This document shows, piece after piece, positions 17,695-26,668 of a stretch of 64,000 nucleotides of DNA (within the stretch, counting starts at the first letter, position 1; the number at the start of each line of letters is the position of its first letter). The notes under the pieces are model-generated. The model did no database searches and was not told the origin of the DNA. It saw nothing but the letters and a program-made list of their open reading frames with translations. The stretch comes from Luteitalea sp. (GTDB lineage: Bacteria; Acidobacteriota; Vicinamibacteria; Vicinamibacterales; Vicinamibacteraceae), in NCBI GenBank assembly GCA_009377495.1, contig WHTZ01000005.1, positions 1 to 64,000 of the forward strand. Direction: 5' to 3'. The translations under genes and the position numbers were made by a program.

Positions 17695-18924
17695 ATGGCC
17701 CTGGTTGCACTCGGCGTCACCGGTGGAATCGGTGCCTACAAGGCCGTCGAGATCGCACGTGGTCTGGGGCGCCGAGGCCACGACGTAGCGGCGATCCTCA
17801 CACGATCTGCCCGCCGCTTCGTCGGGGCCGTGACCTTCGAGGCCATCACACAGCGCCGGGTGATTACCAGCCAGTGGGCGCCCGGCATGAACGCGGACAT
17901 CGAGCATATCGCGCTGGCCTCGTCGATCGATCTCCTGCTCGTTGCGCCCGCCACAGCCCATGCGATTGCCAAGTTTGCGCTCGGAGTCGCGGACGACTTC
18001 CTGTCGACGATGTATCTCGCGTCGCGCGCGCCGGTCCTGATGGCGCCTGCGATGAACACGAACATGCTCGAGCACGCGGTCGTGCAACAGCACATCCGCA
18101 CGCTCGAGGCGCGCGGTGTCTTCTTTGTCGAGCCGGGCGAAGGCTTTCTGGCCTGCGGTTGGATTGGCAAGGGACGTCTCGCCGAGCCAGATGAGGTGGT
18201 CGAAGCCGCTGAGCGGTTGCTGAGCGGTGGCAACACGTGGCGGGGTCGTCGTGTCCTCGTGACCGCAGGGCCCACGTTCGAGGATCTCGATCCGGTACGT
18301 TACGTCGGGAACCGCTCGAGCGGACGGATGGGGATGGCAATCGCTGCTGATGCCGCCCGTCGTGGCGCGTCCGTGACGCTCGTCCTCGGGCCGACGTCGG
18401 TCCCTCCACCACCGGGCGTCGAGGTGCTGCACGTCCGCTCGGCGGGTGACATGCACCGTGAGGTGCTGGGCCGTGCTCGCGACGTCGACGTTGTCGTGAT
18501 GGCCGCGGCCGTCGCCGACTATACGCCGGTTGACGGACCGGCTGTCGACAAAATCACCAAGCGCGATGAGACGCTGACGCTCACTCTGGCTCGGACGCCG
18601 GACATCCTGGCCGATCTGGCTCGCGCGCGGGCCGGTCGGGACCGTCCCGTGCTGGTGGGCTTTGCGGCCGAGACACGTGAGCTTCGAGAGAGCGCGCAAG
18701 CGAAGCTGGTCGGCAAGGGCGCTGACTTGATCGTGGCGAACGACGTCTCGCGCCCCAACGCCGGCTTCGATGTCGACACGAACGAGGTCACGCTAATTTC
18801 TGTGCATGGCACTGAGGAGCTGCCCCTGCAGCCGAAACGTGACATCGCGCGCGAGATTCTCAATCGCGTCGACCCGTTGTTGGTCGCCCGTGCCGGCGTC
18901 GACGTTCGCTCCTCGAACCCTTGA
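17695..18924 (+). CDS. coaBC: bifunctional phosphopantothenoylcysteine decarboxylase / phosphopantothenate-cysteine ligase
   Basis: A 409-residue fusion enzyme of coenzyme A synthesis. The N-terminal CoaC flavoprotein domain (about 1-185) has GVTGGIGAYKA, the catalytic-His region IEHIALA, PAMNTNM, and the active-site cysteine in ACGWIGKGRLAEP. The C-terminal CoaB domain (about 190-400) has VTAGPTFEDLDPVRYVGNRSSG, AAVADYTP, a KITK lysine segment and GFAAET. The ATG at 17695 directly follows a pyrimidine-rich repeat and lacks a Shine-Dalgarno sequence, yet it gives exactly the expected N-terminus. Confidence 0.95.
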   Translation: MALVALGVTGGIGAYKAVEIARGLGRRGHDVAAILTRSARRFVGAVTFEAITQRRVITSQWAPGMNADIEHIALASSIDLLLVAPATAHAIAKFALGVADDFLSTMYLASRAPVLMAPAMNTNMLEHAVVQQHIRTLEARGVFFVEPGEGFLACGWIGKGRLAEPDEVVEAAERLLSGGNTWRGRRVLVTAGPTFEDLDPVRYVGNRSSGRMGMAIAADAARRGASVTLVLGPTSVPPPPGVEVLHVRSAGDMHREVLGRARDVDVVVMAAAVADYTPVDGPAVDKITKRDETLTLTLARTPDILADLARARAGRDRPVLVGFAAETRELRESAQAKLVGKGADLIVANDVSRPNAGFDVDTNEVTLISVHGTEELPLQPKRDIAREILNRVDPLLVARAGVDVRSSNP

Positions 18925-18927
18925 GTG

Positions 18928-18951
18928 GTAGGGCAGGGCTTTAGCCCCGCC
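18928..18951. repeat. GTAGGGC palindrome after coaBC
   Basis: GGCAGGGC-TTTA-GCCCCGCC with the GTAG flank. There is one mismatch in the 8-bp stem, and it carries the same TTTA loop as the copies at 8079 and 13760. It begins 4 nt after the coaBC stop codon. Confidence 0.78.
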
Positions 18952-18967
18952 GATCCATGGCAATCAC

Positions 18968-19804
18968 ATGCCGATCGATCCACACCTGCGAGCTCAGCTC
19001 GAAGCGCACCTCGAATTTTTCACGGAGCTCGGTGCTGAAGGTACGAGCCGCGATGCCGCCTGGCGCTTCGACGCGGGTCGGCGCGCGCGCGCCGAAGAAG
19101 CTCCGCGCCCGCGTGTCGACGAAGCGGCTGCACCAACTCGGGTCGACGTGCCGGCACGGTCCACCGATGTCGATGTCGCGTTGCCGACCACAACACTCTT
19201 CGACGTGGGCGACGCCGTGCGACCGCCGCGGGAAACGCTCGAAGACATCCGCGGCGACATTGGAGACTGTACGCGCTGTAAGCTCTGCGGGCTTGGGCGC
19301 AGCCAAATCGTGTTCGGCGTGGGGAGCCCCATCGCCGATCTTATGTTCGTCGGCGAAGCACCAGGGTATGAAGAGGACGTGCAGGGCATCCCGTTCGTCG
19401 GTCGCGCCGGCCAACTGCTGACCAAGATCATCGAAGCGATGGGGATGCGACGCGAGGATGTCTACATCGCCAACGTGATCAAGTGTCGTCCGCCCGAGAA
19501 CCGCAACCCCGAGGCAGACGAGGTTGGCACCTGTGAGCCGTTCCTGTTTCGCCAAATCGACGTCATCCAACCAAAGGTGATTGTCGCCCTGGGCACGTTC
19601 GCCGCACAATGCTTACTGAAGACCAGCGCGCCGATCTCGAAGCTGCGCGGCCGCGTCTTCCCGTATCGTGGCGCGAAGCTCGTTCCCACGTTTCATCCCG
19701 CGTATCTGCTGCGCAGCCCCGACAAGAAGCGCGATTGCTGGGAAGACATGAAAGGGGTCATGGCCTTGCTGAGATCTCACGGAATCCTCCTGTCCGGCTC
19801 ATGA
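18968..19804 (+). CDS. uracil-DNA glycosylase, type 4 (iron-sulfur)
   Basis: A 278-residue DNA repair enzyme that removes uracil. A low-complexity acidic/Arg-Ala linker of about 90 residues precedes the catalytic domain. The domain has the Fe-S cysteines CTRCKLC, motif [18 protein letters not shown], the [13 protein letters not shown] segment with further cysteines, and motif B FHPAYLL. This set is typical of family 4 UDGs. It lies between coaBC and priA. The N-terminal extension is longer than in most members and may bind a partner or simply be disordered. Confidence 0.93.
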   Translation: MPIDPHLRAQLEAHLEFFTELGAEGTSRDAAWRFDAGRRARAEEAPRPRVDEAAAPTRVDVPARSTDVDVALPTTTLFDVGDAVRPPRETLEDIRGDIGDCTRCKLCGLGRSQIVFGVGSPIADLMFVGEAPGYEEDVQGIPFVGRAGQLLTKIIEAMGMRREDVYIANVIKCRPPENRNPEADEVGTCEPFLFRQIDVIQPKVIVALGTFAAQCLLKTSAPISKLRGRVFPYRGAKLVPTFHPAYLLRSPDKKRDCWEDMKGVMALLRSHGILLSGS

Positions 19805-19829
19805 TACGGTGTCTGGTAATCTGTGCGCG

Positions 19830-22343
19830 ATGCGCCTCGTTCGTGTCGCCGTCCCCGTTCCTGGCCTCGACTTGCTGACCTATTCCGTCCCCCCTTCAGT
19901 GCACGTGCCCCCGGGTGCGCGCGTGATTGTGCCCCTCGGCCGGCGCTTGCTGACGGGCGTGGTGGTCGATTCACCAGAGCCGGCGTCCACACGAGCGGTA
20001 CCCGCGTCGGTCGAGATCCGTCCTGTCGTGCGCGTCCTCGATCGGGAAGCGTTTCTACCGCCGGAGGTCCTGCGTCTCGCGCTCTGGGCTGCCGAGTATT
20101 ACCTCGCAGGGCCTGGTGAGGCGGTAGCCGCGGCGCTGCCGCCACGCGCCAGCGCGCGCGGCGAGCCGCACCTCTCCCTCACTGATCTTGCCGAGACGAG
20201 GTGCGGTGATGACGATGAGGTGCAGGCCGCAGTATTGAGAGCGCTCGCGGGCGGCCGGCCAGCGCCACAACGGCTCGTCGTGGCGCGTGTACGAAAGGCA
20301 CTTGCGGACGGCGGTGACCTGTGGGGCGAGACGTCTGGGGAGGGCGCGTCCCGCGCCCAACTTCCGCGCGCCAAGATCGAGCACGCCATCTCTCGCCTCG
20401 AGAAGGCAGGCGTCCTGACGCGAGCGCATGATGTCGCGCCGCGTGCGTCGGCGTTCAAGATCGTGAAGATCGCGACGCCGACCGAAACGACCGTGAACGG
20501 TGTTGCCAACGCGCGCCTTGGACCCAAGCAGCGCGAGGCGTGCCGGTTGCTGACAGGCAGGCCCGAGGGGCTACCGGTCGCGAGCCTCGCGCAGCAGGGC
20601 GTCGCGCGAGAAACGTTACGGCGGCTGGAGCAGCTCGGGTTCATGCACTTCGTCGAGCGGCGGGAAGAGCGCGATCCGTTTTCCGTCGATGAGGAGGCCG
20701 CGTCCGTTAGCGCTGCGGCGTCGACGATGGCGATCGAGCTGACCGACGAGCAGCGGATGGTGCTCAATCACCTGGACAGCCAGGTCTCGCGCGGTGGCTT
20801 CGCGGTGACGTTGTTGCACGGTGTCACGGGGAGTGGCAAAACGCACGTGTATGTGCGGCTCACCGACCACGCTCGGCGCCGCGGTCGTCAGGTGCTGATT
20901 CTCGTGCCGGAGATCGCGCTCACACCCGCCATCGCGCTGCTGTTTCGTCGCGTCTTCGGCGACCGTGTGGCCGTTCAACACAGCGGCCTCTCCGATGGGG
21001 AGCGTCACGATCAGTGGCATCGCATCCGTCGAGGTGAGATAGACGTCGTCGTGGGGACACGGTCGGCCGTATTTGCGCCGTTGACGAAGCTCGGCCTCGT
21101 GATTGTCGACGAGGAGCACGACTCGTCTTACAAGCAGGAAGACAGCCCTCGCTATCACGGGCGGGACGTGGCGATTGTTCGTGCGCGTGACGCCGGGGCG
21201 CTCGTTGTGCTCGGCTCGGCCACGCCGGCCATGGAGACGTTCGAGAACGCGAGACGAGGCAGGTATCACCTGCTCACCATGTCGCACCGTGTGCTCGATC
21301 GCCCCCTGGCAGCCGTACGCATCGTCAATATGCGGGAGGAGTACGCCGAGCGCGGGCCGGATGTCGTGTTGAGCCGCGCGCTGGAAACGGCGTTGTCAGA
21401 GCGGCTCGCACGCGGCGAGCAGGGCATGATTCTGCTGAATCGGCGGGGTTACGCGCCGACCGTCTTCTGCCGCCAGTGCGGCCACGCGCTCGAGTGCCCA
21501 CACTGCAGTGTGACGCTGACGCTGCACGTCCGTGTCGCGCGCGCGCGCTGTCATTACTGCGATCACACGATGCGGGTGCCGAAGGCGTGTCCGACCTGCG
21601 GCGGTCTGTTGCTCGAGTACGCGGGAATCGGGACAGAACGAGTCGAGCAGGAGATTGGCACGCGATTCCCTGGCGTGCGCGTGGCTCGCGTCGATCGTGA
21701 CACGATGACGCGGCGTGGGGCGCTCGTCGATGTGCTGCGTCGTTTTGGCCGCCATGAGCTCGACGTGCTGGTGGGGACGCAAATGATTGCCAAAGGTCAC
21801 GACTTTCCAGCGGTGACGCTGGTGGGCGTCATTTCCGCGGACGTTGGGCTGGGCCTTGCCGACTTTCGCGCGGCCGAGCGCACGTTTCAGCTCCTCACGC
21901 AGGTGGCCGGGCGCGCCGGACGAGGTGACCAGGCAGGTGAGGCCATCATCCAGACACTCTTTCCCGAGCACTACAGCATCGAGCTGGCGAGCCGGCAGGA
22001 CTATCTCGCGTTCTTCGAGCACGAGGTGGCGTTCCGGCGAAAGCTCTGTTATCCACCGCACGTCGCGCTCATCAATGTCGTCGTGCGCGCCAAGTCTCTT
22101 GGGGAGGCCCTGCGTGATGCGAACGACCTCATCATCGGGCTTGGCTCGGATCGCCGTCGATTCCGTGTCCTGGGGCCGGCGGTCGCGCCGCTCGAGCGAC
22201 TGCGCGGTCAGCACCGCGTCCAGTTCTTCCTGAAAGGTACCGAACGCCACGCGATGCGGGATGCCGTGCGCGCGGCCCTGGCCGCGAGACCGGATCTCGG
22301 CCGCCGCGCAACCGTCGACGTCGACCCCTGGTCGATGCTGTGA
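19830..22343 (+). CDS. priA: primosomal protein N' (replication restart helicase)
   Basis: An 837-residue 3'-to-5' helicase that reloads the replisome at stalled forks. The N-terminal DNA-binding domain begins MRLVRVAVPVPGLDLLTY. Walker A is GVTGSGKTHVY near residue 330, and the DEAH box is in VDEEHDSSYKQEDSPRYHGRD. Eight zinc-binding cysteines lie in CRQCGH, CPHCS, CHYC and CPTCGG. VGTQMIAKGHDFP and QVAGRAGRG form helicase motifs V and VI. The start was set at ATG 19830; a GTG at 19809 in the same frame would add seven residues that do not resemble the family. Confidence 0.96.
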   Translation: MRLVRVAVPVPGLDLLTYSVPPSVHVPPGARVIVPLGRRLLTGVVVDSPEPASTRAVPASVEIRPVVRVLDREAFLPPEVLRLALWAAEYYLAGPGEAVAAALPPRASARGEPHLSLTDLAETRCGDDDEVQAAVLRALAGGRPAPQRLVVARVRKALADGGDLWGETSGEGASRAQLPRAKIEHAISRLEKAGVLTRAHDVAPRASAFKIVKIATPTETTVNGVANARLGPKQREACRLLTGRPEGLPVASLAQQGVARETLRRLEQLGFMHFVERREERDPFSVDEEAASVSAAASTMAIELTDEQRMVLNHLDSQVSRGGFAVTLLHGVTGSGKTHVYVRLTDHARRRGRQVLILVPEIALTPAIALLFRRVFGDRVAVQHSGLSDGERHDQWHRIRRGEIDVVVGTRSAVFAPLTKLGLVIVDEEHDSSYKQEDSPRYHGRDVAIVRARDAGALVVLGSATPAMETFENARRGRYHLLTMSHRVLDRPLAAVRIVNMREEYAERGPDVVLSRALETALSERLARGEQGMILLNRRGYAPTVFCRQCGHALECPHCSVTLTLHVRVARARCHYCDHTMRVPKACPTCGGLLLEYAGIGTERVEQEIGTRFPGVRVARVDRDTMTRRGALVDVLRRFGRHELDVLVGTQMIAKGHDFPAVTLVGVISADVGLGLADFRAAERTFQLLTQVAGRAGRGDQAGEAIIQTLFPEHYSIELASRQDYLAFFEHEVAFRRKLCYPPHVALINVVVRAKSLGEALRDANDLIIGLGSDRRRFRVLGPAVAPLERLRGQHRVQFFLKGTERHAMRDAVRAALAARPDLGRRATVDVDPWSML

Positions 22344-22350
22344 AGGGGGA

Positions 22351-22416
22351 GGAAAAGGGGACAGGCCCCTTTTTCGGGAACTTACGCAGCCGAAAAAGGG
22401 GCCTGTCCCCTTTTCC
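22351..22416. terminator. bidirectional terminator-like perfect 27-bp inverted repeat
   Basis: Bases 22351-22377 are the exact reverse complement of 22390-22416, with a 12-nt loop. Each arm contains AAAAGGGGACAGGCCCC and a run of five T or A. It lies between the convergent priA and site-2 protease genes, 8 nt after the priA stop and 5 nt before the other stop, so it probably terminates both transcripts. Confidence 0.85.
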
Positions 22417-22421
22417 TTTGC

Positions 22422-23432
22422 CTATTGCCCGACCAGCTCGGTGGGGCTGATCGGGGTCGGTGTGAAGCAAAGCGCGAACATCACGAGCGCCGAGAAGGCA
22501 ATCCACATCCGGGTGCCGTCGAGCGGCTCACGCTCGTCGATGGTCGATGGGTGGCGAAAACCAAACACCAGCAGGAAGATCGTGAAAAGACCCGCCCAGT
22601 AGAACCAGGTGGGTGAGTAGAGGAGGCCGAGCGCAAGCGTTGTGGCCACGGCCAGGATGGATACAGACCTCGACTTCCGGCCAAACACGGCGTAAGAGAT
22701 GTGGCCGCCATCGAGCTGGCCGACGGGTACGAGATTGAGCGCCGTCGCCAGCAGGCCAAGCCACGCCCCGAACACCACCGGGTGCATGTTGATAGCCTGG
22801 TCAGCGCCAAGGCTGCCAAACACCCAACCCGCGGTGAGCTGGAACACGAAGGGCTCGCCCAGGTTGATGAGATTCGGGCCTGACGGCATGGCGGTGACCT
22901 TCGACCAGCTCATTCCGAGGAGAAGCATGGGGATCGCGACCAGGAAGCCCGCGATCGGGCCCGCCACGGCAATGTCGAACAGCATGCGCTTGGACGCGAT
23001 CGGCTGACGGATGCGGATGACTGCTCCAAACGTTCCGATTAAGTTCAACTCCAGCGGCAAGGGGTTCGGCAGGTAGTACGGGAGCGACGCGTCAACGCCA
23101 TAGTGGCGACACGCGAAGTAGTGGCCGAGCTCGTGTGCGGTCAGAATGCCGAGCGCAGCAAAGCTGTACCATAGTCCCCCGAGCCACAGATCCGCGGGGC
23201 TGCTGCCGGCCGGGAGCGGCACGCGGCTGAAGTCCGTGAGCCAGCCCTGATAGGCCCCCGCACCGACGACCGACGTGGTGAAGATGGTCGCCAGAAAGAG
23301 CAGGATGTGGAGCCACAGCCGGTCGCGACGCCGCGGCCTCGTCGCGCCCGGGGACCACTCGGCGCCCGGCCGCGCAGATGACACAGGAACACCACGATCG
23401 TCGGTGTACGGGGGCGGACCGTCAGGCGGCAA
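22422..23432 (-). CDS. site-2 protease family membrane metalloprotease (M50)
   Basis: A 336-residue polytopic protein with six or more hydrophobic helices. The zinc motif HELGH is at residues 100-104 in TAHELGHYFACRHYG. The third ligand region is NLVPVGQLDGGHISYAVFG. The YYLPNPLPLELNLIGTFGAVIR segment is typical of the EGY1-like M50 group. Intramembrane proteolysis of regulatory or anti-sigma proteins is the family role; no substrate is obvious here. The first 40 residues are Pro/Arg-rich and cytoplasmic. Confidence 0.9.
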   Translation of the reverse strand: MPPDGPPPYTDDRGVPVSSARPGAEWSPGATRPRRRDRLWLHILLFLATIFTTSVVGAGAYQGWLTDFSRVPLPAGSSPADLWLGGLWYSFAALGILTAHELGHYFACRHYGVDASLPYYLPNPLPLELNLIGTFGAVIRIRQPIASKRMLFDIAVAGPIAGFLVAIPMLLLGMSWSKVTAMPSGPNLINLGEPFVFQLTAGWVFGSLGADQAINMHPVVFGAWLGLLATALNLVPVGQLDGGHISYAVFGRKSRSVSILAVATTLALGLLYSPTWFYWAGLFTIFLLVFGFRHPSTIDEREPLDGTRMWIAFSALVMFALCFTPTPISPTELVGQ

Positions 23433-23448
23433 CAGAACGCGTCCTCAG

Positions 23449-23718
23449 TCAGGGAATATCTTGGAGCTCTTTACCCGGCTTGAAACGAATGGTCCGGCCG
23501 GGCGGAATCCGGACCTCTTTGCCGGTGCGGGGATTGCGTCCGATGCCGCGCTTACGTGGCTTCACTTGAAAGACGCCAAATCCCCGCAGCTCAATACGTT
23601 CGCCGCGTTGCATGGAGAGTCGCATCGCATCGAAGACCGCATCGACGGCTGCCTCGGCCTTGACCTTGGTAATATCAGCGACGCGCGATACCTCGTTGAC
23701 GATGTCCGCCTTGATCAT
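23449..23718 (-). CDS. HU/IHF family DNA-binding protein
   Basis: An 89-residue nucleoid protein. MIKADIVNEVSRVADITKVKAEAAVDAVF forms the dimerising helices. The conserved GERIELRGFGVFQVKPRKRGIGRNPRTGKE spans the beta-arms, with the intercalating proline in RNPRTG. It bends DNA non-specifically or semi-specifically. It is preceded by an almost perfect housekeeping promoter at 23778-23806. Confidence 0.95.
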   Translation of the reverse strand: MIKADIVNEVSRVADITKVKAEAAVDAVFDAMRLSMQRGERIELRGFGVFQVKPRKRGIGRNPRTGKEVRIPPGRTIRFKPGKELQDIP

Positions 23719-23777
23719 CGATGTGTGAGCTCCTGACCGCCGCCGAAGCTTCAGAGCGAAGGCGAAAGCGTCTAACT

Positions 23778-23806
23778 AGCATAGGAAGAACCACTTAGCC
23801 TGTCAA
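23778..23806 (-). promoter_or_regulatory. sigma70-type promoter of the HU gene
   Basis: On the minus strand TTGACA (23806-23801) is followed after exactly 17 nt by TATGCT (23783-23778), about 60 nt upstream of the HU start. The -35 box is consensus and the -10 differs at one or two positions. Confidence 0.8.
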
Positions 23807-23877
23807 GGCGGACCCGAGTAGGCGGGGCCCCACCGCGAATACCCGCGCGGGGCCCGTCGCGACGGATTCAAGCTCTC

Positions 23878-25239
23878 GTGAAACGGACGACCTCTCTTCC
23901 CAGCGTGGTGCTCGTCGGCCGGCCCAATGTCGGCAAGTCGACACTGTTCAATCGGATCACCCGGACGCGGCGCGCCATTGTCAGCCGAACGCCCGGCACA
24001 ACGCGAGATCTGCTCGCGCACGACGCGGAGTGGGACGGCGTGCCCTTCAAGCTGGTCGATACCGGAGGCATGTTCGGGCACAGCGAGGATCCACTGCATG
24101 AGCTCGTCTTTCGCGGCGGCCAGCGCGCCATGCAGGAGGCAGACGTGCTTGTCTTCGTTGTCGATGGCCGCGAAGGTGTCGTGGCGGCCGACGAAGAGAT
24201 TACCGCGGCGCTACGTCGAGTGTCGGCGCCCGTGTTCGTCGCCGTCAACAAGACCGACGACAAGCGCGCGCGGGGCCAAAGCATCGAGTTCTATCGGCTT
24301 GGATTCGAACCGGTGCTGGAGATTGCGGCCGAGCATGGGCGAGGGGTCGCGGAGCTGCTCGACGAGGTGGTGGGGCGGCTGCGTGGGCAGGGACAGGCGC
24401 GTCCGGTACCGGCACGCGAGCTCGAAGAGCAAGAGATCGCCGTGGCCATCGTCGGGCGTCCGAACGTCGGCAAGTCGTCGCTCGTGAATCGATTGCTGCG
24501 CGAGGAGCGCGTGATGGTGAGCGAGACGCCGGGCACCACGCGGGACGCGATCGACGCGATTCTCCGCTGGCACAAGCGCGCCTTTCGTATTGTCGACACG
24601 GCGGGCATTCGTCGGCCCGGTCGCGTGGCGCGATCGAGTGACATCGAGATGGTGAGCGTCTTGGCCGCGCGTCGCGCCATCGAACGCGCCGAGGTCGCGG
24701 TGCTGGTGGTCGATGCAACCGAAGGGCCGACCGATCAGGATGCCGCGATCGCGGGAGAGGCGGACCGGCTGGGTTGCGGCATCATCATCGCCGCCAACAA
24801 GTGGGATCTCGTGAAAGATCGTGGTCCTGGCTTTGGGCGGACGTTCGATGAAGGGCTTCGGCGAGGGATGAAGTTCCTCGAGTATGCGCCGGTCTTGCAC
24901 ATCTCGGCGGCTACGGGCGAGCGCACGCCGCGACTGCTCGAGACGATCGATCGCGTCGCAGCCGCGCGTCGCCATCGCGTGCCGACGGCGGATCTCAACC
25001 GCTGGGTGGAGGCGGTGACGTCTGTGCACCCGCCAGTGAGTCCAGGCAAGCGTGCGGTGAAGATCTTGTATGCGGCGCAGACGAGCGTCGCGCCTCCGAC
25101 GTTCGTCTTCTTCACGAACGTGGCCTCATCATTTCACTTTTCCTACCAGCGCTTCTTGATCAACGGCTTGCGTGACTCGTTCGGCTTCAGCGGCGCGCCG
25201 ATTCGCGTCAAGGTCCGGAAAAGAGGGGCTCGCACCTAG
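23878..25239 (+). CDS. der: ribosome-associated GTPase Der (EngA)
   Basis: A 453-residue double GTPase that acts in 50S subunit assembly. G domain 1 has VGRPNVGKSTLFNR, TPGTTRD, DTGG and NKTD; G domain 2 has VGRPNVGKSSLVNRLL, TPGTTRDAID, DTAGIRRPGRV and NKWD. The C-terminal KH-like domain includes PPTFVFFTN and SYQRFLINGLRDSFGFSGAPIRV. The start is GTG 23878. It converges on the ABC permease gene with only 13 nt between stops. Confidence 0.96.
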   Translation: MKRTTSLPSVVLVGRPNVGKSTLFNRITRTRRAIVSRTPGTTRDLLAHDAEWDGVPFKLVDTGGMFGHSEDPLHELVFRGGQRAMQEADVLVFVVDGREGVVAADEEITAALRRVSAPVFVAVNKTDDKRARGQSIEFYRLGFEPVLEIAAEHGRGVAELLDEVVGRLRGQGQARPVPARELEEQEIAVAIVGRPNVGKSSLVNRLLREERVMVSETPGTTRDAIDAILRWHKRAFRIVDTAGIRRPGRVARSSDIEMVSVLAARRAIERAEVAVLVVDATEGPTDQDAAIAGEADRLGCGIIIAANKWDLVKDRGPGFGRTFDEGLRRGMKFLEYAPVLHISAATGERTPRLLETIDRVAAARRHRVPTADLNRWVEAVTSVHPPVSPGKRAVKILYAAQTSVAPPTFVFFTNVASSFHFSYQRFLINGLRDSFGFSGAPIRVKVRKRGART

Positions 25240-25252
25240 CCCCCGGCCCCTG

Positions 25253-26668
25253 CTACGCGGCCCTTGCCCAACGAATGAGCGTGGCAAGGTTTGGCGGCTT
25301 GCCGTACATGAGCAAGCCAATCCGAAATACCTTGGCGGCAAACCACACGGCTGCAAACACTGAGGCCACGCCAATGACAATCGACAACCAGACCTGCCAC
25401 CAAGGTGGCGGCGTCACCGACGTCATCCGGAGCAGCATCGCAAAGGCATTCACGGGCGGGACGAAGCTGATGGTCGTACTGAACACCGAATTGGGAGCTT
25501 GCGTTATGGGCCACCAGAGGAACCACGGTGTCATCATGATCAGCATGACCGGCGTCTGCAGAGACTGTGCTTCTCTCATCTCGTTGACGGCGGCCCCCAC
25601 GGCAACCATGAGAGAGCCAATGACGAGGTAGGTGATGAGAAAAAACACCACCAGGTAGAACAGCAGCCACATATCCAGCAGTCCGAAAAGGGCGAACGAG
25701 AACAAGACAGTCATCCCCATCGCGACATACAGCCCTAACACAACGAAGCTCACCGCCATCTGGCCGAGGATCTTGCCGGCCATGAGCTCGAGCGGAGAGA
25801 CCGCCGAGAGGAGCACTTCGACGACGCGGGTCGACTTTTCTTCGACCGTCGTGGTCAGGAGCTGTTGTCCGCCGGTCATGACCGCGACCATCAACAGGAC
25901 GGCGAAGGCGATCGGCAGTATCTGATTGAAGCCGCCAACGGTCGCCCGTTCGCCCCCCTTGGTCACGGTGATCGAGCGTCCCCTGGCGACGTTGACCAGT
26001 GCCTCGATGCTGTCGGGGTCCAGGTTTTGGGCCCGCACACGCGCGCCGACGATGGCCTCTCGCAAGCTCTGTCGAATCGCGTTCTCGGCACGGTCGCTCG
26101 CATTCGTGGGTAAGTACAAATCGTACGTCCCGTAGGTCGAGCGACCCTCCGGCCGCACCACGGCGTCCCCATGGACCACCACGAGGGCGAGACGGCGAGC
26201 CTCGGTTTCGGCCCGTTCCTCGGTCAGCCACGCCTTGCTGTGTTCGAGGTCGGCCTGCGGCGGACGCTCCACGACCTGGAGATTGGCCGTCGCACCGAGG
26301 GCGGCTTGGACCGCTCGGCTCGAAGCGCTGGCGGAGGTTCCTCTCGAGGTTCCCGTGGCGGCTGCTCCCTCCGCCAACCGCCGCACGCTCCTGGGGGCGT
26401 CGGCGAGGGCGCGGCCCGCCTCCTTCGTGCGCCGCGCCGCCATGGCCCGCGGGTCGAGGGCCGCACGGAGCTCTGGCGTCACGCGGCCTGTCGGATCGAC
26501 AATGGCTATCTGGCCCTCCACTCGAAGGTTTCGAGCATTGAAGAGGCGAGGACCGAGCGCCACGGCGACGGTAATGATCGCGGGGACGAGAAGCAGACCA
26601 ATCACGAAGCCGCGGGTGCCCACCGTGGCGACGAAGTCACGGACCGCGACGTGCGCGATTCTTCTCAT
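25253..26668 (-). CDS. ABC-2 type transporter permease (NatB-like)
   Basis: A 471-residue membrane protein with one N-terminal helix (residues about 18-38, GFVIGLLLVPAIITVAVAL). A large extracytoplasmic region of roughly 200 residues follows, then about six C-terminal helices starting QILPIAFAVLLMVAVMTGGQ. The segment VEEKSTRVVEVLLSAVSPLELMAGKILG is the conserved cytoplasmic coupling loop of NatB/YhaP-type permeases. The upstream ATPase gene overlaps it by 4 nt. Such pairs export sodium or small toxic compounds; the substrate is not predictable. Confidence 0.9.
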   Translation of the reverse strand: MRRIAHVAVRDFVATVGTRGFVIGLLLVPAIITVAVALGPRLFNARNLRVEGQIAIVDPTGRVTPELRAALDPRAMAARRTKEAGRALADAPRSVRRLAEGAAATGTSRGTSASASSRAVQAALGATANLQVVERPPQADLEHSKAWLTEERAETEARRLALVVVHGDAVVRPEGRSTYGTYDLYLPTNASDRAENAIRQSLREAIVGARVRAQNLDPDSIEALVNVARGRSITVTKGGERATVGGFNQILPIAFAVLLMVAVMTGGQQLLTTTVEEKSTRVVEVLLSAVSPLELMAGKILGQMAVSFVVLGLYVAMGMTVLFSFALFGLLDMWLLFYLVVFFLITYLVIGSLMVAVGAAVNEMREAQSLQTPVMLIMMTPWFLWWPITQAPNSVFSTTISFVPPVNAFAMLLRMTSVTPPPWWQVWLSIVIGVASVFAAVWFAAKVFRIGLLMYGKPPNLATLIRWARAA

